Origin: Acidobacteriota bacterium
GTDB lineage: Bacteria > Acidobacteriota > Vicinamibacteria > Vicinamibacterales > UBA823
Length of the DNA: 64,000 nucleotides
Reading direction: 5' to 3'
NCBI GenBank assembly: GCA_002730525.1
Contig: PCAK01000036.1
Span: forward strand, 62,001 to 126,000
In this document: one piece after another, positions 43,800-52,185 of the stretch
Position numbering within the stretch: position 1 is the first letter of the stretch
Layout of the letters: every line of letters starts with the position of its first letter
Notes under the pieces: model-generated
What the model was told of the DNA's origin: nothing
Databases searched by the model: none
Seen by the model: the letters and a program-made list of their open reading frames with translations, nothing else
Program-made: the position numbers and the translations under genes

Positions 43800-44189
43800 A
43801 TGCAAGTACTCGTTCCAGAGCATCTCGGCGACGAGGAAGCCGACCCGAAGCACTTCACGGGACGGGCCCGAATGACGGCGATGCGCGGTGTGGCCGCCGA
43901 TCCCGACGTCAACGCCTATGGGGTGGCGTTCCAGGCGGGCGCACGCACGGCGTGGCATACGCACAGCGGCGTGCAGTTGCTGGTTGTTCTCGAAGGCACC
44001 TGCTGGCTGCAGAAGGAAGGCGAGTCGCGACAGGACATTCCGGCCAGGGGGCTGGCCAGTATTCAGCCCGGCGAGAAGCACTGGCACGGAGCAGGCCCGC
44101 AGGGGGCGATGGTGCATCTGGCGATCAACATCGGGGCGACGACGACCTGGCTCGAGCAGGTCACGGACCGGCAGTACCGAAGGGCGTAG
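43800..44189 (+). CDS. Small cupin protein (possible quercetinase-like/metal cupin)
   Basis: A 129-residue cytosolic single cupin, starting at ATG 43800 with GAGGAG 5' of it. The first cupin motif is GARTAWHTHSGVQLLVVLEG with His-x-His and the second is IQPGEKHWHGAGPQGAMVHLAIN. It resembles the cupins annotated as carboxymuconolactone-associated or TTHA-type small cupins with a WHTH motif. The reaction is unknown. It is followed by a cluster of GC-rich hairpins and the convergent SDR gene. Confidence 0.82.
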   Translation: MQVLVPEHLGDEEADPKHFTGRARMTAMRGVAADPDVNAYGVAFQAGARTAWHTHSGVQLLVVLEGTCWLQKEGESRQDIPARGLASIQPGEKHWHGAGPQGAMVHLAINIGATTTWLEQVTDRQYRRA

Positions 44190-44219
44190 AGGACGTACCG
44201 CGCACGGCGCGGTGGCGAG

Positions 44220-44284
44220 GCCCCGGCACGGGGCGTGGGGCCCCCGTAAGGGGCCGAGCTGGGGCTTGGGGCGTAAGGCGCCCC
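44220..44284. terminator. Cluster of three GC-rich hairpins between convergent genes
   Basis: Three inverted repeats lie in 65 bp: GCCCCG/CGGGGC (44220-44234, loop GCA), GGCCCC/GGGGCC (44239-44255, loop CGTAA) and GGGGCG/CGCCCC (44268-44284, loop TAAGG). The last two share a TAAGG-containing loop. The block lies between the cupin stop (44189) and the SDR stop (44289) and can end transcription from both sides. Confidence 0.5.
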
Positions 44285-44288
44285 TTCA

Positions 44289-45071
44289 TCAGGCCGATCC
44301 CGCGAGTCCGCCACCGTCGACGACCAGGGTCGTGCCGGTGACGAAGCCGGACGCGTCGCTGGCCAGATAGACCACGGCGCGGGCGATGTCGTCCGGGGCA
44401 CCGATGCGCCCCAGCGGCCGGCGCGCGGCGTCGGCGCGGAAGGTGCTGGGTTCGGCTCCGAGTTGTTCGGCCTCGCTGGCGAGCAGCGGCGTGTCGGTGT
44501 CGCCGGGGCAGACGCAGTTGACCCTTATGCCCTGCGGGCCGTGGTCCAGCGCCATGGCGCGGGTCAACTGGACCACGGCGCCCTTCGACGCGCAGTAGGC
44601 CGCCGCGTCGCGCCCTCCGACGAGACCCCACCCCGAGCTGGTGTTGATGATGACGCCACCTGTCGGCATCGCCGGAATGGCGTGCTTGGACATCAAGAAC
44701 ACCCCACGCACGTTGATGGCCATGACGCGGTCCCAGTCGTCCGCCGTCGTATTCGAAATAGAGGTGCGCCGGATGATCCCGGCGTTATTGAACAGGATGT
44801 CCAGGCGGCCGAACTCCGAGACGGTGCCGGCGATCGCGCCGCGGCAATCCTCCTCCAGGGTCACGTCGGTCGGGATGCACTGTGCGCGGCCGCCGGCGTC
44901 AGCGATGAGCTGGGCCGTCTCAGAGCCGGCGGTCTCGTCCACGTCGGCGACGGTTACGGCCGCACCCTCGTGAGCCAGGAGAACGGCCGTGGCGCGGCCG
45001 ATCCCCGAGGCACCGCCGGTGACGACGGCGACTCTGTCGCGCAAGGCGCCCGGCGGCGCGCTACTGGGCAT
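44289..45071 (-). CDS. SDR-family NAD(P)-dependent oxidoreductase
   Basis: A 260-residue classical short-chain dehydrogenase. The cofactor motif is TGGASGIGRATAVLL, NNAGI follows at the usual place, and the catalytic Ser-Tyr-Lys set is seen in INTSSGWG and AAYCASKGAV. The C-terminus is VTGTTLVVDGGG. It oxidises or reduces an alcohol/ketone in the cytosol. ATG 45071 overlaps the stop of the aminotransferase gene upstream by 11 bp, so the two are coupled. Confidence 0.92.
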   Translation of the reverse strand: MPSSAPPGALRDRVAVVTGGASGIGRATAVLLAHEGAAVTVADVDETAGSETAQLIADAGGRAQCIPTDVTLEEDCRGAIAGTVSEFGRLDILFNNAGIIRRTSISNTTADDWDRVMAINVRGVFLMSKHAIPAMPTGGVIINTSSGWGLVGGRDAAAYCASKGAVVQLTRAMALDHGPQGIRVNCVCPGDTDTPLLASEAEQLGAEPSTFRADAARRPLGRIGAPDDIARAVVYLASDASGFVTGTTLVVDGGGLAGSA

Positions 45072-46392
45072 CGGCCTCGGTCAGGGCTGCCCGGGCGGCT
45101 GCAAGCGTCGTCTCGACGTGGTCGGGCGTGTGGACGATCGAGGCGACCGAGTGGAGCGCGGCGGCGGGTGTCATGTAGACGCCGTGCCGGAACAGTGCGT
45201 GCGCGAAGGCGCGGTAGCGCGCTCGGTCGACGAATTCGCAGTACTCGCGGTAATCGTTGATCCGCTTCTGGCGCGTGAACATGATCTGAAACATCGGGCC
45301 GACGCTCTGGATGATCGCCGGCGTGTTGGTCTCTTCGAAGACCCGCCGGAGCCCCGCCACGAGCGTTTCTCCGATGCGCCAGGTGTGGCGAAAGGCCTCG
45401 GCATCGCCGGCCGTCAGCATCTGGAGGTTCGCCCGCGCCGCGAACAGGCCGATGCGCGAAGCGTTCTGCGTGCCGTAGTGCAGGACGCCGCCCCAGGCCA
45501 GGGCCTCCATGATCTCGGCGCGCCCCACGAAGGCCGCGACGGGCAGGCCGCACCCGAGCGCCTTGCCGAACGTCGTGATGTCCGGGTCGAGACCGTAATG
45601 CTGCTGACATCCGCCGGCGGCGATGCGGAAGCCGGTCACCGTCTCGTCGAGGATCAGCAACACGTCGTGCGATCGCGCCAGCTGGCTCAGCCCTTCCAGG
45701 TAGCCTGGATGCGGTGGGATGACGCCCATGTTGGACATGATGCCTTCGGTGATGATCGCGGCCACCTGGCCCCGGTTCGCGTCGAGCGCGCGCTCGACCG
45801 CGGCCAGATCGTTCCATGGCGCGACGATCGTGTCCTCCACGGCTCGGCGATTCAGCCCGGAACTGTCGGGGATCTTGATTGGGTCACGCCGATGCCCCAG
45901 CGACTCCACGGGATGCGGGTGGGCGTTCACGAGGAAATCGTCGTACCACCCGTGGTAGTGCCCTTCGAACTTGAGGAACTTCGGGCGCCCCGTGTAACCG
46001 CGGGCCAGCCGAATCGCGGCCATGGTCGCCTCGGTCCCGGTGTTCGCGAATCGGACCCGCTCGGCCGACGGGACCATCTGTTGAATGAGTTCCGCGACTT
46101 CGATCTCGATCTCGGTCGCCGCGGCAACGAGCGCCCCGCTGCCAGCGCCCTGCGTCACGGCGTCGACGATACGCGGGTGCGCGTGGCCATGGGGCAGCGC
46201 ACCGTAGGCCATCATCCAGTCGAGGTACTGGTTCCCGTCCGCGTCGAAGACGTGTGCGCCTTGCCCACGTTCGATGAACAGCGGGTAGTCGCCATAGTTG
46301 GCCGGCCCGCGAGACGGCGAGCTGCCGCCCTCGACCATGACCCGAACCGCGCGATCGAAGAGTGCCTTGGACTTCTCTGTTGAATACGACAT
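45061..46392 (-). CDS. Class III aminotransferase, glutamate-1-semialdehyde aminomutase-like
   Basis: A 443-residue PLP enzyme. FANTGTEATMAAIRLARGYTG, ILDETVTGFR and TTFGKALGCGLP (PLP Lys277) are typical of the GSA aminomutase/class III branch. A heme-pathway role is unlikely: the neighbours are an SDR, a saccharopine-dehydrogenase-like protein and no hem gene. An amino-acid or amino-ketone transamination coupled to the SDR is more likely, but the substrate is unknown. Confidence 0.85.
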   Translation of the reverse strand: MSYSTEKSKALFDRAVRVMVEGGSSPSRGPANYGDYPLFIERGQGAHVFDADGNQYLDWMMAYGALPHGHAHPRIVDAVTQGAGSGALVAAATEIEIEVAELIQQMVPSAERVRFANTGTEATMAAIRLARGYTGRPKFLKFEGHYHGWYDDFLVNAHPHPVESLGHRRDPIKIPDSSGLNRRAVEDTIVAPWNDLAAVERALDANRGQVAAIITEGIMSNMGVIPPHPGYLEGLSQLARSHDVLLILDETVTGFRIAAGGCQQHYGLDPDITTFGKALGCGLPVAAFVGRAEIMEALAWGGVLHYGTQNASRIGLFAARANLQMLTAGDAEAFRHTWRIGETLVAGLRRVFEETNTPAIIQSVGPMFQIMFTRQKRINDYREYCEFVDRARYRAFAHALFRHGVYMTPAAALHSVASIVHTPDHVETTLAAARAALTEADAQ

Positions 46393-46447
46393 GTCGCTAC
46401 AGGATACAGGCTGGGCTGGTCGTGCGACAGGGCAGCGGTCAGGCGGG

Positions 46448-47575
46448 TCAGCCGATATCGGCGTCGTGACGAGCGGCGTACGCCTGAAATCGCTTCAGCA
46501 GTTCATCGGCCCGCGGCGCGATCTCCGCGGGGGGCAGTCGGTCGCAGTGGTAGCCGAGCTCCCGAGCCAGCGCGTCGGTGGATTCCGGGGTGAACGCGAC
46601 CGTGCCATCGGCCTCGATGGCCGCGATGCCATCGAAGGCGTGCGAGCGCTCGTTGATCTCGATCGCGGCCGTGCGCGACAGCCCGTCGATAGGCGCCACG
46701 CGGACGCCGTCTGGCCCAGCGATCACGGGATATCCGCCGGGGAGCCCCTCCGGGCCCGGGGCATGCAGCCGGGTGTCGGCTTCTGTCAGCGCCCGCATCA
46801 GCCGGACGGCCGAGCCCGCGGTCAAGAAGTGGATGGCGGGTCCGGGGGGCAGCGGGTACGGCTGGCGGAGCAAGCTGTGGCCGTCGACGGCTTGGGTTAC
46901 GTCGGTGCCCGCATGGACGATCCGGAGATGGTACGGCGGCATCGGGCTCGCGTTGGCCTCGAACACGTGGGCTTCGAGCGCGTGATGCGCCACGAGGCTG
47001 ATCTCGACATCGTCGACCGCGACGTCGAGCCGAGCGGCGGCGAGCGCGGCGATCTTCGGGACGATCTCATCGAGGTTGCCGACGCCGGCGGCCGGCTCCA
47101 ATCCCAGACGTGACAGGACGCAGTTGGCGACGTCCGGAAACGGAGCGATGAGTACGCGCGCCCGGCTGCCGGAGGCCTGCACGGCCCGCATCAGCTTGAG
47201 GGAGAGCACGAGATGAATCGGGAGCCAGACGCCGAAGCCCGCGACGGCGAGGCGGGCGCGGGGCACGGGCGGGAGCCGCTCGGGGGTCCACCAGGACTGC
47301 CGCGCGGCCGTGGCCAGAATGATGTCGGGCGCCAGGTGGTGGAGCAGTTCCGCCGTGCCGGCCTCGTCGTCGAGGTCGAGTCGCACCGCCTCGAGTGTCG
47401 GCCGGCAGCCCTGCGCCATGGCGCCGAGGCTGGCCAGGTTGACACGGGCGCTGGTGCGCGCGAGGTCGCGGCTGCCCGCGACCACCCGGCCCGGCCAGCG
47501 CTCGCGCGCGAGCAACTCGAGGAGGACGGCGCCGAGGTCGCCCAGGCCGGCGATGAAGATGGTGGGACGAGTCAT
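46448..47575 (-). CDS. NAD(P)-binding protein, saccharopine-dehydrogenase-like
   Basis: A 375-residue protein with an N-terminal Rossmann fold (IFIAGLGDLGAVLLELLARE). The rest (LRIVHAGTDVTQAVDGHS; LHAPGPEGLPGGYPVI) fits no family I can name; GGYPVIAGPDGV is like the domain of saccharopine-dehydrogenase-related oxidoreductases. The ATG overlaps the stop of the CsaA-like gene by 4 bp. The aminotransferase and SDR lie downstream on the same strand, so all four may share a transcript. Its reaction is unknown. Confidence 0.65.
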   Translation of the reverse strand: MTRPTIFIAGLGDLGAVLLELLARERWPGRVVAGSRDLARTSARVNLASLGAMAQGCRPTLEAVRLDLDDEAGTAELLHHLAPDIILATAARQSWWTPERLPPVPRARLAVAGFGVWLPIHLVLSLKLMRAVQASGSRARVLIAPFPDVANCVLSRLGLEPAAGVGNLDEIVPKIAALAAARLDVAVDDVEISLVAHHALEAHVFEANASPMPPYHLRIVHAGTDVTQAVDGHSLLRQPYPLPPGPAIHFLTAGSAVRLMRALTEADTRLHAPGPEGLPGGYPVIAGPDGVRVAPIDGLSRTAAIEINERSHAFDGIAAIEADGTVAFTPESTDALARELGYHCDRLPPAEIAPRADELLKRFQAYAARHDADIG

Positions 47576-47925
47576 CCGGTCCGGGTGCCGTTGGGCACCG
47601 CCGCTTCGGGCACCGAGAGGACAGGCGTGATCCCATCGGCAAAGCCAATGTCGAAGAGCATCCCCTCGGACAGTTCCCCGGCTATGGTCTTCGGCGCGAG
47701 ATTGACGACGAACAGCGCCTGTCGGCCTGTGATCTCAGCAGGCTCGGCGCGCTCCTGCTTCAAGCCGGCGAGAATCTGGCCTGTGTGGTCGCCGAAGTCC
47801 ACGCTCAGCTTGACGAGCTTGCGCGAACCCGCAATGTCGGTGACGGACTCGATCGTGTCGACGCGAACGTCGATAGCCTGCAACGCGTCGGTCGAAATCA
47901 CAGGCTTGATGGCGGCTGGTGTCAT
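47572..47925 (-). CDS. csaA: tRNA-binding domain protein, CsaA-like
   Basis: A 117-residue stand-alone tRNA-binding domain of the EMAP-II/MetRS C-terminal type. It shows IDVRVDTIESVTDIAGSRKL, VDFGDHTGQILAGLKQ, and the LFVVNLAPKTIAGELSEGMLF segment of this OB fold. CsaA-like proteins bind tRNA or act as chaperones. ATG 47925 was preferred to an upstream TTG. Its stop overlaps the next gene by 4 bp. It is divergent from the recombinase at 48074. Confidence 0.8.
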   Translation of the reverse strand: MTPAAIKPVISTDALQAIDVRVDTIESVTDIAGSRKLVKLSVDFGDHTGQILAGLKQERAEPAEITGRQALFVVNLAPKTIAGELSEGMLFDIGFADGITPVLSVPEAAVPNGTRTG

Positions 47926-48073
47926 CGGAAAGCCTCGTGCTTCCGGCGTCAAGGAGCGCTCTCCCGCGCCGGTGGATGCCGACGGTTACCCTACACGGAG
48001 CGAGAGCGACATACAATGCGGCGCACCGGCCAGCGCGCGACTGCGCGCCGGCTGCGGATTCTGCGAACCGAGC

Positions 48074-49090
48074 ATGGCAAAGACGAGGAAACGCACTACC
48101 GCCAGGTCGTCGGGGACCCGTCAGGCCTCGAAAACCAAGCAGACGTCGAAGACGTCGGCGAATCCGACGCTGCGAGGCCAACACGGAGCGCGGGTCGCGG
48201 ATTCGACGGCGCTCATCGACGGGTACCTGGATCATCTGCGCGTGGCGCGGCGACTGGCCGATCACACGCTGGGGAGCTATAGCCGCGATCTCGGGTGGTT
48301 GCTCCGCTTCGCGGAGCGGGAGGGCGCGTCGGTCGATCGGCTCGATCGTGCGCAGTTGGAAGCGTTCGTGCGCGATCTGATGGCAGCCGACTTCGCGCCG
48401 CGCTCGGTGGCGCGGATGGTGGCGTGCGTGCGTGGCTTGTACCGTTTTCTGGTGCTGGACCGGCGGCTGGAGACGAGTCCCGCCGACGACCTACGTGCGC
48501 CGAAGTCGTGGCCTGCGCTGCCCAAGTACTTGTCGATAGAAGACGTGGACCGGTTGCTCGAGCAGCCGGACACTTCGACGGCTCGGGGCGCTCGCGATCG
48601 GGCGCTGCTCGAACTCCTGTACGCGACGGGCATGAGGGTATCTGAGCTGGTCTCGCTGAAACCAGCGGACGTCAATCTCGAGGCGGGATACCTCACGTGC
48701 ATGGGAAAGGGCTCGAAAGAGCGCATCGTGCCCATCGGCCGCGAGGCGACCAAGTGGGTGCAGCAGTATCTCGGGGCGGCTCGGGGCGAGTTGCTCCGCG
48801 GGCGACGGTCGCCCAGGCTGTTCGTGAATGCACGCGGGGGCTCGGCGCTGAGCCGTGTCGGCTTCTGGAAGGTGCTGAAGGGCTATGGCTCGGCCGCCGG
48901 ACTCCCGCACGGTCTGAGTCCGCACGTCCTGCGCCACTCGTTTGCGACGCATCTGCTTGACCGCGGAGCGGATCTGCGAACCATTCAGGCGATGCTCGGC
49001 CACGCCGATCTGTCGACGACCCAGATCTACACGCATATCCTCGACGCGCGCTTGAAGGCGATCTACGACGAGTACCATCCGCGACGCTGA
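48074..49090 (+). CDS. xerD: Tyrosine recombinase, XerD type
   Basis: A 338-residue recombinase of the XerC/D family that resolves chromosome dimers at dif. Residues 1-45 are a Lys/Ser/Thr-rich extension, so the start could be further downstream. Catalytic residues follow the family order exactly 40 positions behind E. coli XerD: Arg188 (GMRVSELV), Lys212 (GKGSKER), His284 and Arg287 (HVLRHSF), His310 (MLGHADLSTTQIYTH) and Tyr319. It is divergent from csaA and lies upstream of metK. Integrase function in a mobile element is unlikely as no element flanks it. Confidence 0.9.
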   Translation: MAKTRKRTTARSSGTRQASKTKQTSKTSANPTLRGQHGARVADSTALIDGYLDHLRVARRLADHTLGSYSRDLGWLLRFAEREGASVDRLDRAQLEAFVRDLMAADFAPRSVARMVACVRGLYRFLVLDRRLETSPADDLRAPKSWPALPKYLSIEDVDRLLEQPDTSTARGARDRALLELLYATGMRVSELVSLKPADVNLEAGYLTCMGKGSKERIVPIGREATKWVQQYLGAARGELLRGRRSPRLFVNARGGSALSRVGFWKVLKGYGSAAGLPHGLSPHVLRHSFATHLLDRGADLRTIQAMLGHADLSTTQIYTHILDARLKAIYDEYHPRR

Positions 49091-49156
49091 TGCGCGGCGA
49101 GGGACCGGAGACGGTAGTTGACCGCCGTTCGAGCCGTCTGTTAACTTAACGGGATC

Positions 49157-49203
49157 GCGCACACGTAGTGCGACCCACTGGAGGGGTCGCGTGCACGGTG
49201 CGT
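49157..49203 (+). promoter_or_regulatory. Structured leader upstream of metK (candidate)
   Basis: A hairpin GCGACCC (49170-49176)/GGGTCGC (49184-49190) with loop ACTGGAG sits inside an outer pairing of GCGCAC (49157-49162) with GTGCGT (49198-49203). It lies 55 bp before the metK ATG. Its position invites an S-adenosylmethionine sensing role, but I do not match it to any SAM or SAH riboswitch consensus. Confidence 0.3.
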
Positions 49204-49257
49204 CGCCCGTTCGACATCGCACGCGTCGCGGCAGCCCCGCGAGAAGGAGCCCGCTTC

Positions 49258-50409
49258 ATGAGCCGTACCGGCCATCATCTCTTCACGTCGGAGTCCGTCA
49301 CAGAGGGACATCCGGACAAGATCGCTGATCAGATTTCGGATTCGATTCTCGACGCGATACTCACGGAAGACCCGACGGGACGTGTCGCGTGCGAGACGCT
49401 CGTCACCACCGGACTCGCGATCATCGCCGGCGAAATCACCACGACCTGCTACGTCGACTTCCAGAAGATCGTGCGCGACACAATCAAGGAGGTCGGCTAC
49501 ACGAGGGCGAAGTTCGGCTTCGACTTCGAGACGTGCGCGGTGCTGTCGGCCGTTCACGGGCAGTCACCGGACATCGCGATGGGCGTCGACCCGGGCGGTG
49601 CCGGCGACCAGGGACTGATGTTCGGGTATGCCTGCCGTGAGAGCGACGAGTTGATGCCGCTGCCGATTCAGCTGGCGCACAAGCTGTGCCGGGGGCTCTC
49701 ACAGGCGCGACGGAAGGGTGTCCTCGACTACCTCCGGCCGGATGGGAAGTCGCAGGTGACGATCGAATACGACGGCGCGAAGCCGGTTCGGGTCGACACG
49801 GTCGTCGTGTCGAGCCAGCATGCGGCGGCCGTGAGCGCCGAGACGATGCGGGATGACATCATCACCCACATCATCAAGCCGGTCATTCCCGAAGCCATGC
49901 TGGACCTACAGACCAAGATCTATGTGAATCCCACGGGGCGATTCGTCGTCGGCGGGCCGCACGGGGACGCCGGCGTGACGGGGCGGAAGATCATCGTCGA
50001 CACGTACGGCGGTGCCGCGCCGCACGGTGGAGGCGCGTTTTCGGGGAAGGACCCCACGAAGGTGGACCGCTCCGCCTCGTACATGGCGCGGTACATCGCG
50101 AAGAACTGCGTCGCGGCCGGCCTGGCCGACCGGGCCCAGGTGCAGTTGGCGTATGCCATCGGCGTCGCCGATCCGGTGTCGGTCCTGGTGGACACGTTCG
50201 GCACCGGTAGGGTCGGTGACGACACGATGAGCGGTTTGGTGCGGTCGCACTTCTCGTTGACGCCAAAGGGCATCATCGAATCTCTGGACCTGCGCCGTCC
50301 GATCTACCGCCAGACGGCGGCGTTCGGTCACTTCGGACGTACCGAGCCAGAGTTCACCTGGGAACGGACCGACGCCGCCGAGGCCTTGAAGCGCGACGCG
50401 GGAGTCTGA
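49258..50409 (+). CDS. metK: S-adenosylmethionine synthetase
   Basis: A 383-residue enzyme making S-adenosylmethionine from methionine and ATP. ATG 49258 follows AGAAGGAG. Family marks are [54 protein letters not shown], the phosphate-binding [19 protein letters not shown] and [10 protein letters not shown]. It is full length. It stands alone, with the structured 5' leader described above. A downstream PHP-domain gene starts 54 bp after its stop and is probably separate. Confidence 0.97.
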   Translation: MSRTGHHLFTSESVTEGHPDKIADQISDSILDAILTEDPTGRVACETLVTTGLAIIAGEITTTCYVDFQKIVRDTIKEVGYTRAKFGFDFETCAVLSAVHGQSPDIAMGVDPGGAGDQGLMFGYACRESDELMPLPIQLAHKLCRGLSQARRKGVLDYLRPDGKSQVTIEYDGAKPVRVDTVVVSSQHAAAVSAETMRDDIITHIIKPVIPEAMLDLQTKIYVNPTGRFVVGGPHGDAGVTGRKIIVDTYGGAAPHGGGAFSGKDPTKVDRSASYMARYIAKNCVAAGLADRAQVQLAYAIGVADPVSVLVDTFGTGRVGDDTMSGLVRSHFSLTPKGIIESLDLRRPIYRQTAAFGHFGRTEPEFTWERTDAAEALKRDAGV

Positions 50410-50463
50410 GTCGGTGACGTCCGGGCGTTGAATCGCCGGACGAGACTGGACGTCGAGCACGCC

Positions 50464-52185
50464 ATGTCCCGAGCCGGTGCACGTGCGACGATTGGCGCGG
50501 TTCTCGCCCTGGGGCTCTTGCTCCTCGGCGGGCTGACTCTTCCAGAGCCTGCCCGTGACCTTGGGGCGGGACGCCTGACCTCCGACGACCCACTGCCGCC
50601 GGTCGTCGCCGGCGCCTTTCACGTTCATTCCAACCGTTCGGACGGGGCCGACAGCCTCGAGGCGATTGCCGCGGCCGCGGCTAGGACCGGCCTGTCGTTC
50701 GTCGTCGTGACCGACCACGGCGACGGGACGCGCGCGCCAGAGCCCCCACGGTACCACGCGAACGTGCTCATCCTCGACGGCCTCGAGGTCACGACGACCG
50801 ACGGTCACTATCTGTCCGTGGGGCATCTCCAGGCGCCGTATCCGCTCGGGGGAGAGGCCAGGGACGTGGCGGCGGACATCGAGCGACTCGGCGGGTTTGG
50901 CGTCGCGGCACACCCCGCGTCGCCCAAGCCGGCCCTGGCCTGGACGGACTGGTCCACCGCGGTTGGCGGCATCGAATGGTTGAACGCGGATAGCGCCTGG
51001 CGCGACGAGTCCTGGCTCCGGCTCGGGCTGGCCGTGCTGCACTATCCCATCCGCCCTGCGCAGGCGATCGCGGCGCTGTTCGACCGCCCGACCGAGACTC
51101 TGTGGCGCTGGGACACGATGACCCAGGCACGCTCCGTCGTGGCCCTCGCCGGCGCGGATGCGCATGGCGCGGCGGCGGTGCCCGGCGTCGCCGACGTCCG
51201 GCTCAGACCGATTCCGATACCGTCGTACGAAGAGGTCTTCCGGACCTTCGCAATCCGCGTGCAGCTGGACGAGGTGTGGTCCGGCGACGCCGCCGCGGAC
51301 GCCGCCGCATTGCTCGAAGGCCTGCGCGAGGGGCGAGTCTACACGGCGATTGACGCGCTGGCGCCGCCCGGCCGATTCCACTTCGCCGCACGATCCGGTG
51401 GCGACGTCGTCCAGGCTGGCGGCAGTCTTGGAGCGGACCTAGCCGTCGAGCTGACGGTGCGGGCCGACCTGCCGCCGGGGGGAGAGATTCACCTGCTGGA
51501 GAACGGTGCGATGGTGCAGCGCTCGAACCGTCCCGAGCTGCGCTACGTGACGACCGCGGGACGCGCGGTCTACCGGGTCGAGGTTGCGCTGGTGGAATCG
51601 CCAGGCCGCCCGGCGATTCCGTGGATCGTCAGCAACGCGATCAGGGTGGGTTTTGACGGGCCGCCGGGGCCGCGTCACCAGGACGCGACCGGGAACTCCG
51701 TCGTCGTCTTCACGGATGAACCGGATGTGGCCGGGTGGACGGTCGAGCACGACGCTGAATCGCTGGCCGCGGTCGACAGCACCGAGGCGGTGGAGGGGCG
51801 GGAACTGGCGCTGCGCTACGCTCTGTCCGACGGGCAGGGCGCGGGCCCCTTCGCGGCGCTCGTACACGAGCGGATAGGGGAGGCGGGGGAGTTCGACCGG
51901 ATCCGGTTTCGCGTCCGAAGCGACGCGCCTGGTCGGGTGTCGGTCCAACTCCGGGCGGGCGGGGGCGAGGAAGACGTCCGCTGGCGCCGCTCGGTCTACG
52001 CGGATACGACGACGCGGGAAGTGACCGTTCGGCTGCAGGAGATGCGGCCGGCGACCTCGGGCGGCATCGGTCCCCCGGTCGTGGATGCGGAGAGTTCGCT
52101 GCTGTTCGTGGTCGACACCGTGAACACGCCGCCGATCACGTCGGGCGTCGTCTGGCTGGACGATCTGCGACTCGAACGCCGCTAG
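50464..52185 (+). CDS. Exported CehA/McbA-type PHP-domain metallohydrolase
   Basis: A 573-residue protein. ATG 50464 opens a signal segment (AVLALGLLLLGGLTLP). A PHP-type metal-dependent hydrolase follows: FHVHSNRSDG, VVVTDHGDG, ILDGLEVTTTDG and FGVAAHPASP carry the His/Asp/Glu ligands. CehA and McbA hydrolyse carbaryl-like esters, and most relatives are uncharacterised. The C-terminal third (VRFRVRSDAPGRVSVQLR; GVVWLDDLRLERR) looks like a carbohydrate-binding or jelly-roll module. Its stop overlaps that of the convergent lptFG gene by CTAG. Confidence 0.85.
   Translation: MSRAGARATIGAVLALGLLLLGGLTLPEPARDLGAGRLTSDDPLPPVVAGAFHVHSNRSDGADSLEAIAAAAARTGLSFVVVTDHGDGTRAPEPPRYHANVLILDGLEVTTTDGHYLSVGHLQAPYPLGGEARDVAADIERLGGFGVAAHPASPKPALAWTDWSTAVGGIEWLNADSAWRDESWLRLGLAVLHYPIRPAQAIAALFDRPTETLWRWDTMTQARSVVALAGADAHGAAAVPGVADVRLRPIPIPSYEEVFRTFAIRVQLDEVWSGDAAADAAALLEGLREGRVYTAIDALAPPGRFHFAARSGGDVVQAGGSLGADLAVELTVRADLPPGGEIHLLENGAMVQRSNRPELRYVTTAGRAVYRVEVALVESPGRPAIPWIVSNAIRVGFDGPPGPRHQDATGNSVVVFTDEPDVAGWTVEHDAESLAAVDSTEAVEGRELALRYALSDGQGAGPFAALVHERIGEAGEFDRIRFRVRSDAPGRVSVQLRAGGGEEDVRWRRSVYADTTTREVTVRLQEMRPATSGGIGPPVVDAESSLLFVVDTVNTPPITSGVVWLDDLRLERR

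Noticed and set aside
45061-46392. hemL (heme-pathway glutamate-1-semialdehyde aminomutase)
   Set aside because: It is of this fold but has no heme-gene neighbours and sits with an SDR and an NAD-binding protein, so a specific symbol is not justified.
48074-49090. Integrase of a mobile island
   Set aside because: The catalytic residues and spacing match XerD exactly, and the neighbours are housekeeping genes without island features.
49141-49160. TTAACTTAAC near the start of the metK leader as a phage attachment or dif site
   Set aside because: It is short, lacks the 28-bp dif arm structure, and no integrated element is adjacent.
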